Below, piece after piece: positions 1 through 5,321 of a stretch of DNA of 5,321 nt (position 1 is the stretch's first letter; the number at the start of each line of letters is the position of its first letter). A model generated the notes under the pieces. It saw only the letters and a list, made by a program, of their open reading frames with translations, did not search any database and was not told the origin of the DNA. A program made the position numbers and the translations under genes. The stretch covers positions 1 through 5,321 of the forward strand of contig CAYFQH010000087.1 of the NCBI GenBank assembly GCA_964345215.1. The letters are read 5' to 3'. The DNA is from CAYFQH01 sp964345215 (lineage in GTDB: Bacteria > Bacillota > Clostridia > Christensenellales > Aristaeellaceae).

Positions 1-28
1 ATACTCCAATTCCCACATACTTTCGCCA

Positions 29-60
29 AACAAAAACCGCCTTGTTAGGCGGTTTTTGTT
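29..60. terminator. Bidirectional intrinsic terminator
   Basis: A perfect 13-bp inverted repeat (29-41 with 48-60, core ACCGCC/GGCGGT) encloses a 6-base loop TTGTTA. The outer stem is A-rich on the left and T-rich on the right, so either strand gives a GC-rich hairpin followed by a U tract. On the minus strand it lies about 42 bases past the acetyltransferase stop codon and is its likely terminator. On the plus strand it would end transcripts from a gene left of the window. Bases 1-28 show no recognisable gene. Confidence 0.9.
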
Positions 61-102
61 GTATTTCAATAGGTGATCCCCTTGTTCTCTTTATCCAAAA
101 GT

Positions 103-570
103 CTACATAAAATCCTTTATCATAAGATATTCCCCAATGCCTTCCCGCAAAGCATTGGGAATTAAACCAATGGTATAATAACCTTTTTTACTATAATATT
201 GCTGGGCGGTTTCGTTAAAGTCGCTAACCAAAAGAGCCCCCTTGCCCGCTCCTTCCAAGCGCCCTATCTCTTCAAAAGCTTTTAATAAAAAACTGCCCAC
301 GCCGTTTTTTTGATAATCCCTATGGACCGACAAAAGAGCCAGGTAAGGATAAAGATTGCAAAAGCCCCAAGGAATCACCTTTATCATACCTACAATGATA
401 TTTTGATCTGTTACCGCCCCATAAAGCTGATTTTGTTCGGCCGCCTTTTTAATCATCCGACTCGCGGCCTCTGTATTTCCAAAATATCGCTCAAAGATTA
501 AGCTTCCAACCATAGTTTGAACACAGGCAGGTACACTCTCTACCGTCATTTTTTTAAAGGTCAGCTTCAT
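103..570 (-). CDS. GNAT family N-acetyltransferase
   Basis: A 155-residue protein of the GNAT fold (Acetyltransf_1 type), which transfers an acetyl group from acetyl-CoA to an amine; it is probably cytosolic because no signal peptide or membrane segment is seen. The acetyl-CoA pyrophosphate-binding motif A is clear at residues 80-96 (LSVHRDYQKNGVGSFLL, with the Q-x-x-G-x-G signature at 87-92). A motif B-like segment follows at about 119-135 (NETAQQYYSKKGYYTIG), the usual 'Y-x-K-x-G-Y' ending of the fold. The length is normal for a single-domain GNAT. The start is supported by AAAAGGAG at 580-587 on the minus strand, 9 bases upstream. It is monocistronic, with its own promoter and a terminator downstream, and is divergent from the peptide transporter. 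The acceptor (small molecule, peptide or protein N-terminus) cannot be read from the sequence. The family call is firm; the substrate is unknown. Confidence 0.9.
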   Translation of the reverse strand: MKLTFKKMTVESVPACVQTMVGSLIFERYFGNTEAASRMIKKAAEQNQLYGAVTDQNIIVGMIKVIPWGFCNLYPYLALLSVHRDYQKNGVGSFLLKAFEEIGRLEGAGKGALLVSDFNETAQQYYSKKGYYTIGLIPNALREGIGEYLMIKDFM

Positions 571-636
571 TTTACTTTACTCCTTTTAGCAAAAAATTTT
601 CTATTGCTGCTTCTATTCTCATACAAATCTCTGTTT

Positions 637-664
637 ATTATACCAGCCGATGTGCAAAAGGCAA
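637..664 (-). promoter_or_regulatory. Sigma-A-type promoter of the acetyltransferase gene
   Basis: Read on the minus strand there is a perfect -10 TATAAT (642 to 637) preceded by TGG, which makes an extended -10 (TGnTATAAT). A 4-of-6 match to the -35 consensus, TTGCCT (664 to 659), lies 16 bases upstream. Transcription would begin near 630, giving a leader of about 60 bases before the ATG at 570. No other good promoter is visible for this gene. Confidence 0.65.
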
Positions 665-874
665 ACTGATTCTCGTATAGGTTAACACCCCATCCCAGCC
701 GGCAAAATGCCCTTTCATCTGAAAACATACCTATAAATCAAGTATATCCCGTTGTTTTATAAGTGGTTTTTTATAAATATTCATATCTAAAATCTTCCGC
801 CTTTCTTTTATCATATCGGCCCTATAATTAATAAACAGTTTTCTATAATGTCTTTAATGTTTGATATGCTTGGT

Positions 875-895
875 GTATAATATACAAAGGTATAC
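875..895. promoter_or_regulatory. Possible operator: clustered GTATA/TATAC half-sites
   Basis: Bases 875-885 form a palindrome, GTATA-A-TATAC. Its right half then pairs as an inverted repeat with the next half-site: TATAC (881-885), AAAG, GTATA (890-894), and 890-895 is itself the palindrome GTATAC. The cluster covers the -10 box and the predicted start of transcription, where a repressor would typically bind. No regulator family is recognised, and AT-rich promoter DNA produces such patterns by chance, so this is only a candidate. Confidence 0.25.
876..881 (+). promoter_or_regulatory. Probable -10 box of the oppA promoter
   Basis: A perfect TATAAT hexamer at 876-881 would start transcription near 888, leaving a leader of about 36 bases that carries the ribosome binding site. 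The best -35 at normal spacing (853-858, TTTAAT, 17-base spacer) matches only 3 of 6 positions, so the promoter is either weak or activator-dependent. Two further TATAAT hexamers (823-828, 844-849) lie upstream and have equally poor -35 partners. The call rests on the -10 and its position. Confidence 0.45.
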
Positions 896-905
896 TCTAT
901 ATTTT

Positions 906-913
906 TAAGGAGG
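906..913 (+). promoter_or_regulatory. oppA ribosome binding site, decides the start
   Basis: TAAGGAGG is complementary to the 16S rRNA 3' end over eight bases. An in-frame ATG at 915 lies one base after it, far too close to be used. The next ATG at 924 is 10 bases away, which is usable, and it places the basic MKKR of the signal peptide at the N-terminus. The start is therefore taken as 924. Confidence 0.85.
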
Positions 914-923
914 AATGAATTCC

Positions 924-2693
924 ATGAAAAAAAGGCTCACCCTGTTGCTGGCTCTGGTTCTTGCCTTCTCTCTCTTTAGCGGTTCTATGGTAATCGCTCA
1001 AGAAGAACAGGTGCTTAACATTCTGTTTCTTACACCCTTAACCCTGGACCTGAACGATACGAGAAACGCTTCTGAAATTCAGCTTTTAAGCCAGGTTGAC
1101 GAAGGTCTGTTCCGCATATTTTCCGATGAAAACGGAAATGATGTGTTAGAGCCTGCCGGCTGCACATCCTACGATGTTTCTGAAGATAACTTGACCTATA
1201 CCTTCCACTTGCGCGAACACTATTGGAATGACGGTGTGCAGGTAACAGCCCAGCAATATGTTGATTCCATTACCCGCCTGCTAGACGCAGAAGCTGCTTT
1301 TTCTTATATGTTTATGGCAGAAGATGTTAAAAACGCCACTGCTTATTACGATTATAACGCCCAATTGGTAGCCAAAGCCGAGGCGGAAAAAGTACAAAAA
1401 GAAAACCCCGATGCTCTCACCGATGCCCAAAAGGCCACTTTAGAAGCCGAAGCTCTGCCGGAAGTGAAGGCAGAGGACCTGGGGGTAAAAGCCCTGGATG
1501 ATTTAACCCTTGAAATTACCTTGGAGCAAGTAACCCCCTATTTTGTAAAAAAACTTGCCAACGTATGTTTCTTCCCAATCCGCCTGGATTTAATTAACAG
1601 CGGAACCGATGGTTGGGAAACAGACTTTACCCAACACGCCTATAATGGCCCCTTTATTATTACCGAATGGATTAAAGAGCACAGCATGGTTTTAGAAAAA
1701 AACCCCACCTATTGGGATGCGGAAAACGTAAAGCTTGAAAAAGTAATGATGACACTGGTAGGCGAGCTGTCTACCCAAGCCCTTTTATTTAACCAGCAGC
1801 AGCTAGATGTGGTAGAAGCCAATAACGACTACCTAACCTCTTGGCTGGCCCAGGCTGAAAAAGGTGAAATTCAATACATTGCCAAAGCAAAGCCCAACGT
1901 AAGCTATGCTATTTTTAACCAGCACACCGGCGGCCTTTCCGGGCTGATGAACAATGCTAAAATTCGTTTGGCCCTGTCCCTTGCCCTTGACCGGGAGGAA
2001 TTTTTAGATCTGGTGTATGGCCGCCATGAAGTGGCCTTCGGCCTTATTCCCCCGGGGCTAATGGTTGGCGATACGGAATTCCGTTCCGTTGTGGAACAAC
2101 CTCTTCTTGCTAAAGCCGCCGAGTATGACAGCCCCGAAAAATTACAGGCCCTGTTCCAGGAAGGCCTGGCAGAAGAAGGCAAAGATACGGATTTATCTAA
2201 AATAAGCTTGGTATACCTCACCACTGGTGACAGCGTTCAGGAAAAAATGCAGCAGGAATATTACCAGCAAAAATGGCAGGAAGTGCTTGGCATTACCATT
2301 GAGCTGAATGTGGCTGCCGACCGGAGCCTGTTTGTAGACGAGCGAAACAATAATAAGTACGACTTATTAAACAACGGCTGGAACGGTGACTATTCCGACC
2401 CTATGACCTTCATTGAACTGTGGATTACAGACAGCGGCTATGCCCGTTTCTTCGGCGGCTACCATAACGAAGAATATGATACCCTCTTTGCCAGCTTAAA
2501 AGCCGAGACCGATGAAGCCAAACGCCTTGAAATTTATGCAGCCCTTGAAAAGAACCTGGTTGCAGACAACGCTGGCATGGCCCCATTATACTTTGCCGAT
2601 GCACAGTTCTTTTTGCAAAACTATGTAAAGAATTTTAGTACACCCATGTTTGGGGCTCAGTACGAGTTCAGCCGGGCTTATATTGAAAAATAG
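924..2693 (+). CDS. oppA: Peptide ABC transporter substrate-binding protein (SBP family 5)
   Basis: A 589-residue extracytoplasmic receptor that captures peptides for the OppB/OppC permease encoded downstream. The N-terminus is a signal peptide: KKR at 2-4, a hydrophobic core at about 5-18, and a likely type I signal peptidase site after VIA (23-25). SBP_bac_5 hallmarks appear in order: the W-NDG-VQVTAQQYVDSITRLLD region (101-121), GVKALDDLTLEITLE (187-201), the NGPFIITEWI...LEKNPTYW region (241-264), RLALSLALDREEF (348-360), and GW-NGDYSDPMTF (485-496). The DY-DP motif resembles the part of E. coli OppA that holds the peptide amino terminus, which favours peptides over nickel, although the exact ligand is inferred. 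Two oddities stand out. There is no lipobox cysteine, although Gram-positive family members are usually lipoproteins, and an Ala/Glu-rich charged stretch (about 145-185) lengthens the loop before GVKALDD. The length slightly exceeds E. coli OppA (543). Confidence 0.93.
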   Translation: MKKRLTLLLALVLAFSLFSGSMVIAQEEQVLNILFLTPLTLDLNDTRNASEIQLLSQVDEGLFRIFSDENGNDVLEPAGCTSYDVSEDNLTYTFHLREHYWNDGVQVTAQQYVDSITRLLDAEAAFSYMFMAEDVKNATAYYDYNAQLVAKAEAEKVQKENPDALTDAQKATLEAEALPEVKAEDLGVKALDDLTLEITLEQVTPYFVKKLANVCFFPIRLDLINSGTDGWETDFTQHAYNGPFIITEWIKEHSMVLEKNPTYWDAENVKLEKVMMTLVGELSTQALLFNQQQLDVVEANNDYLTSWLAQAEKGEIQYIAKAKPNVSYAIFNQHTGGLSGLMNNAKIRLALSLALDREEFLDLVYGRHEVAFGLIPPGLMVGDTEFRSVVEQPLLAKAAEYDSPEKLQALFQEGLAEEGKDTDLSKISLVYLTTGDSVQEKMQQEYYQQKWQEVLGITIELNVAADRSLFVDERNNNKYDLLNNGWNGDYSDPMTFIELWITDSGYARFFGGYHNEEYDTLFASLKAETDEAKRLEIYAALEKNLVADNAGMAPLYFADAQFFLQNYVKNFSTPMFGAQYEFSRAYIEK

Positions 2694-2716
2694 TCCGTGT
2701 TAGGGCTTACAAACTC

Positions 2717-2732
2717 ATTTTGAAACCAAAAT
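2717..2732. repeat. Short inverted repeat downstream of oppA
   Basis: ATTTTG (2717-2722), a 4-base gap AAAC, then CAAAAT (2727-2732): a perfect 6-bp dyad. It lies five bases before a TATAAT hexamer (2738-2743), about where a -35 element would sit. It could be a small operator for a weak internal promoter or simply AT-rich chance. No true -35 is visible (TTGAAA at 2720-2725 is only 12 bases from the TATAAT). Confidence 0.25.
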
Positions 2733-2752
2733 TCTTTTATAATCAACTTTTC

Positions 2753-2787
2753 GAGGCCGCCCTTTTGCGTGGCGGCCTCCGTTTTTC
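2753..2787 (+). terminator. Intrinsic terminator between oppA and oppB
   Basis: A perfect 9-bp GC-rich stem, GAGGCCGCC (2753-2761) with GGCGGCCTC (2771-2779), encloses a 9-base loop and is followed by CG and a T run (TTTTTCT). It begins 59 bases after the oppA stop codon and ends about 55 bases before the oppB start. The permease genes show no convincing promoter between it and their start, so partial read-through is the simplest explanation: abundant oppA message, less permease and ATPase message. Family knowledge supports this, since binding proteins are usually made in excess over their membrane complex. Confidence 0.88.
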
Positions 2788-2827
2788 TAAAAACATCCTG
2801 CAATTTAAATGCAAATCATCATCCTTC

Positions 2828-2834
2828 AAGGAGG
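2828..2834 (+). promoter_or_regulatory. oppB ribosome binding site, decides the start
   Basis: AAGGAGG lies 7 bases before the ATG at 2842. The frame also opens at an ATG at 2809, but that codon has no ribosome binding site and would add eleven residues translated from the binding site itself. The start at 2842 gives the normal MLKY-x-x-RR beginning of OppB/DppB permeases. Confidence 0.9.
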
Positions 2835-2841
2835 AAGGGAC

Positions 2842-3795
2842 ATGCTAAAATACACCTGCCGCCGTTTTGTAGCCATGCTATTATCTCTTTTTATTATTGC
2901 TACAGCTACCTTTTTTCTGCTGGCCGCCGTTCCTGGTGATGCCCTTACATCAAGGGCCGAGCGTTTACCCGAAAAAACCCGTGAAGCTCTGTATCGTAAG
3001 TACGGGCTGGATAAACCCGTGCTTGAGCGGTATGTCATCACCATGAAAGGTCTTTTGGTAGGCGATTTTGGCGAGTCTATTATTTACCCGGGCGAAACTG
3101 TTCAATCCATCATTAAAGAAAAGCTGCCCATCTCGGCCCGCCTGGGCCTGCAGCAGCTGATTTTAGGTGTAAGCGTAGGCCTTATTTTAGGCATTATTGC
3201 CGCTATGAAAAAAGGCACCTGGGTGGATTATACCATTGTTGTTTTTTCAATACTCTTCATTTCAATCCCCCACCTTATTTTTGGTTTGTTGCTGCAAAAA
3301 ATATTTGCCGGCACCCTGGGCTGGTTTCCCATTATTGGCTGGCCTAAGGAAAACATTTGGTTGGGGGGCTGGAAGTATACGATTTTACCCACCCTGGCCG
3401 GTTGCTTTGGCTACATTGCCAGCTATTCACGGCTGCTAAAAGCCTCCATGCTTGATGTAATGAACCAAGACTATATTTTGACCGCCGAATCCAAAGGCCT
3501 GTCTAAATGGCAAGTTATTCGCCGCCATGTGCTGCGCAACTCGTTTATACCTGTTTTAACCAACCTGCCCATGGCTGTTGCCATGTCTATCACCTCTTCC
3601 TTTTTTATTGAAAAAATCTTTGCCATTCCCGGTATTGGCATGTACTTTATCAACGCTGTTTCAGGCCGTGATTTGACCATTATTATGGGCCAAACCATTT
3701 TAATGGCTGCTTTATATATATTTGTTATTTTTATTACCGATATTTTATATACCCTGGTTGACCCCAGAATTCGCTTGCAAGGCACAGGCCGTTGA
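2842..3795 (+). CDS. oppB: Peptide ABC transporter permease, OppB/DppB type
   Basis: A 317-residue inner-membrane protein that forms one half of the peptide translocation channel, paired with the OppC-like protein encoded next. The N-terminus MLKYTCRRF leads into a first hydrophobic segment (about 9-30), followed by the family's external segment with PGDAL (31-35), YGLDKP (54-59) and GDFGES (74-79). Five more membrane segments are visible at roughly 100-121, 130-155, 178-197, 236-258 and 280-305. The cytoplasmic EAA loop that docks on the ATPase is at about 215-233 (AESKGLSKWQVIRRHVLRN, with the conserved G219). The C-terminus VDPRIR is typical of the family. The length is normal and there is no sign of damage. 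It lies 148 bases after oppA with a terminator between, and 18 bases before oppC. The OppB versus DppB assignment rests on context; substrate specificity comes from the binding protein. Confidence 0.94.
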   Translation: MLKYTCRRFVAMLLSLFIIATATFFLLAAVPGDALTSRAERLPEKTREALYRKYGLDKPVLERYVITMKGLLVGDFGESIIYPGETVQSIIKEKLPISARLGLQQLILGVSVGLILGIIAAMKKGTWVDYTIVVFSILFISIPHLIFGLLLQKIFAGTLGWFPIIGWPKENIWLGGWKYTILPTLAGCFGYIASYSRLLKASMLDVMNQDYILTAESKGLSKWQVIRRHVLRNSFIPVLTNLPMAVAMSITSSFFIEKIFAIPGIGMYFINAVSGRDLTIIMGQTILMAALYIFVIFITDILYTLVDPRIRLQGTGR

Positions 3796-3813
3796 GGAAA
3801 GGGAGGATCAAAA

Positions 3814-4728
3814 ATGGAATTAAACAGTAAAAGCTTTCGCCGTGTTGGCCACGAAGCGGCTCAAGCTGATCAAATTAGCCGAAAAACCCTTACTTATTGG
3901 CAGGATGCCTGGCGGCGCCTGCGTAAAAACCCTATTGCCGTAGCATCCATGATTGCCCTGGTTCTTATTTGCGTCATGGTAATCATTGGTCCGCATATCA
4001 GGGGGTACGATCTGGTTAAAATGGCACCGAAGCTTAAAAACCTGCCCCCGAGCAAGGAGTTCTGGTTCGGTACCGACAACATGGGCCGGGATTTATTTTC
4101 AAGGGTTTGGTACGGTGCCCGGGCTTCTATACTGGTGGCCCTTGTTTGCACCGCCATTCAAATTGCTGTAGGCTGCGCCTATGGCGGGGTTATGGCCTAT
4201 TTTAGAGGCTGGGTTGACGAAGTTTTAATGCGGATTATTGAAGTCATCGATTCGGTTCCCTCCCTTTTGGTTACCATTTTAATTATGATTGTTTTAGGCA
4301 ATTCTTTAGGAGCCCTGCTCGTGGCCATGTGCATTACCTCCTGGTGCCGTACTGCAAGGCAAATACGGGGCATGGTGATGCAGTTAAGAGAGGCTGAGTA
4401 CGTTTTAGCCGCCGAAACCCTAGGCGCAGGCCCCTGGCGGATTATTTTACGCCATCTGTTGCCCAATTGCCTGTCTATTTTAATTTTAGAGGTGGCTTCC
4501 AGCATTCCCCGGTATATTTTTACCGAGGCCTCCCTATCCTTTATCGGCCTGGGTCTACAGCCCCCTAACACCAGCCTTGGTATTTTAATTTCCACCGGCC
4601 AAACCACCATGGATTTTTATCCCTTTCAACTGTTCTTCCCGGCCCTGGTTTTATGCTTAATTGTGCTGGCCTTTAACCTTTTAGGCGATGGCCTGCGAGA
4701 TGCCCTGGACCCTAAACTGCGCCAGTAG
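3814..4728 (+). CDS. oppC: Peptide ABC transporter permease, OppC/DppC type
   Basis: A 304-residue inner-membrane permease, the second half of the channel. A cytoplasmic N-terminal stretch with WRRLRKNP (33-40, the OppC_N type domain) precedes the first membrane segment (about 41-60). Then comes the family signature FGTDNMGRDLFSRVWYGAR (85-103) and the BPD_transp_1 membrane domain, with hydrophobic segments at about 104-124, 148-177 (probably two), 218-231 and 271-289. The EAA loop contacting the ATPase is at about 200-218 (AETLGAGPWRIILRHLLPN), followed by SLSFIGLGLQPP (240-251), and the protein ends in the usual GDGLRDALDPKLR. The ATG is set by GGGAGG (3801-3806), 7 bases upstream. It starts 18 bases after oppB stops and the ATPase gene starts 14 bases after it ends, so the three are cotranscribed. 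Nothing is unusual. Confidence 0.95.
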   Translation: MELNSKSFRRVGHEAAQADQISRKTLTYWQDAWRRLRKNPIAVASMIALVLICVMVIIGPHIRGYDLVKMAPKLKNLPPSKEFWFGTDNMGRDLFSRVWYGARASILVALVCTAIQIAVGCAYGGVMAYFRGWVDEVLMRIIEVIDSVPSLLVTILIMIVLGNSLGALLVAMCITSWCRTARQIRGMVMQLREAEYVLAAETLGAGPWRIILRHLLPNCLSILILEVASSIPRYIFTEASLSFIGLGLQPPNTSLGILISTGQTTMDFYPFQLFFPALVLCLIVLAFNLLGDGLRDALDPKLRQ

Positions 4729-4742
4729 TAAAGGAGAAGCAG

Positions 4743-5321
4743 ATGAGAAAATTACTTGAAGTAAAAAACCTCCACGTGTCGTATTACACCTATGCTGGAG
4801 AAGTGCAGGCTGTACGGGGCATCCATTTTTACCTTGATGAGGGTGAGACCATTGCCATTGTGGGCGAGTCCGGCTCAGGTAAGTCGGTTACAGCCAAAAG
4901 CATTATGCGCCTGATTAAGAAGCCCGGTAAAATTAAAGAAGGCTCTCAGATGGTTTTTGACGGAAATGACCTTTTAGCCTACGATAAAAAAGAGTTAAGC
5001 GCCTATAGGGGCGGCAAGGCTGCCATGATCTTTCAAGATGCCCTGGCCGCCTTAAATCCCACCATGACCGTGGGTAAGCAAATTGCAGAAAACCTGGTTA
5101 TGCACCGGAACATGAGCAAAAAAGAAGCCCTGAAAGAGGCGGCTCGCCTTTTGCACATGGTTGGCATCCCCGAACCTGAAAAGCGGATAAACCAATTTCC
5201 CCACGAATTTTCCGGCGGCATGCGCCAACGGGTGATGATCGCCATTGCCTTTGCCTGTACTCCCAAAATGCTCATTGCAGACGAACCGACCACCGCCCTT
5301 GACGTAACCATTCAAGCCCAG
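4743..5321 (+). CDS. oppD: Peptide ABC transporter ATP-binding protein, OppD/DppD type (3' end outside window)
   Basis: The first 193 codons of a cytoplasmic ABC ATPase that powers peptide import; the frame stays open to the last base, so the gene is cut by the window edge, not broken. The start is set by AAGGAG (4731-4736), 6 bases before the ATG. Motifs appear in order: Walker A GESGSGKS (41-48), Q-loop IFQDALAALNP (96-106, Q98), ABC signature FSGGMRQR (156-163), Walker B MLIADEP (176-182, D180 and E181), and D-loop TALD (184-187). The H-loop and the C-terminal oligopeptide-transporter extension lie beyond the window. Family members are usually about 320-340 residues, so over half is present. 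The Q-loop reads QDALAALNP where most relatives have QDPMTSLNP; catalytic residues are intact. It is cotranscribed with oppC. A partner OppF is expected next. Confidence 0.95.
   Translation, partial: MRKLLEVKNLHVSYYTYAGEVQAVRGIHFYLDEGETIAIVGESGSGKSVTAKSIMRLIKKPGKIKEGSQMVFDGNDLLAYDKKELSAYRGGKAAMIFQDALAALNPTMTVGKQIAENLVMHRNMSKKEALKEAARLLHMVGIPEPEKRINQFPHEFSGGMRQRVMIAIAFACTPKMLIADEPTTALDVTIQAQ

Larger units (their letters stand above)
571..923. other. Divergent intergenic region
   Basis: A 353-bp AT-rich gap between the acetyltransferase and the binding-protein gene. It holds the minus-strand promoter (637-664), the minus-strand ribosome binding site (580-587), the putative plus-strand oppA promoter with GTATA/TATAC half-sites (875-895), and the oppA ribosome binding site. 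The middle (about 665-820) shows no convincing gene, RNA, riboswitch or T-box element. The only short plus-strand reading frame noted (848-880, ten residues) lacks a ribosome binding site. Confidence 0.7.

Noticed and set aside
310..501. Plus-strand 63-residue reading frame within the acetyltransferase gene
   Set aside because: It is antisense to a clear GNAT gene, has no ribosome binding site and shows no family motif.
591..605. Possible CodY box near AATTTTCT upstream of the acetyltransferase
   Set aside because: Only the left half matches the AATTTTCWGAAAATT consensus; the right half does not, so the match is weak in AT-rich DNA.
676..735. Inverted repeat TATAGGT (676-682) and ACCTATA (729-735)
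   Set aside because: Seven base pairs with a 46-base gap is expected by chance in AT-rich sequence, and no promoter element lies between.
751..776. Imperfect tandem repeat GTTGTTTTATAA / GTGGTTTTTTATAA
   Set aside because: It consists mostly of T and A runs with differing lengths, consistent with low-complexity intergenic DNA.
848..880. Ten-residue leader-like frame before oppA
   Set aside because: It has no ribosome binding site and lies mostly upstream of the predicted transcription start; no run of regulatory codons.
571..923. Search for a T-box or riboswitch in the oppA upstream region
   Set aside because: No T-box core sequence, no terminator hairpin and no recognised aptamer motif; the predicted leader is only about 36 bases.
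1904..2224. Minus-strand 106-residue reading frame inside oppA
   Set aside because: It is a shadow of the binding-protein gene, with Arg/Ser-rich translation and no motif or promoter.
3894..4610. Minus-strand reading frames (87 and 137 residues) and a plus-strand 61-residue frame in oppC
   Set aside because: All overlap the well-supported permease gene and show no recognisable domain.
5033..5315. Two overlapping minus-strand frames at the right edge
   Set aside because: They lie antisense to the ATPase coding region carrying the Q-loop, signature and Walker B motifs.

Overview
The window looks like a chromosomal piece of a Bacillota (Firmicutes) bacterium, most likely clostridial-type or a relative. 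The basis is strong AAGGAGG-type ribosome binding sites before the genes, compact intrinsic terminators, AT-rich intergenic DNA with TATAAT boxes, TTA-rich leucine codons alongside many GCC/CTG codons, and the protein families present. No rRNA or housekeeping marker is present, so I do not name a genus.

Layout. Bases 1-60 hold no gene but carry a strong bidirectional terminator (29-60). A single GNAT-family N-acetyltransferase gene lies on the minus strand (103-570) with its own extended -10 promoter (637-664), and it reads into that terminator. A 353-bp AT-rich divergent intergenic region (571-923) follows, with promoter signals in both directions. The rest is a plus-strand peptide ABC transporter locus: a secreted family 5 solute-binding protein (OppA-like, 924-2693), an intrinsic terminator (2753-2787), two inner-membrane permeases (OppB-like 2842-3795, OppC-like 3814-4728), and the first 193 codons of the OppD-like ATPase (4743 to the window end). 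The second ATPase (OppF) is expected just beyond the window but cannot be seen.

How it works together. The binding protein captures peptides outside the membrane, the OppB/OppC heterodimer forms the channel, and OppD (with a presumed OppF) hydrolyses ATP to drive import. The terminator between the binding-protein gene and the permease genes probably gives many binding proteins per membrane complex by partial read-through. The acetyltransferase is transcribed divergently and has no evident functional link to the transporter.

The region is mostly an ordinary nutrient-uptake locus and I see no sign of a new system. The points most worth a second look are the binding protein's lack of a lipobox cysteine, its extra Ala/Glu-rich segment, the terminator inside the operon, and the clustered GTATA/TATAC half-sites over the oppA promoter.
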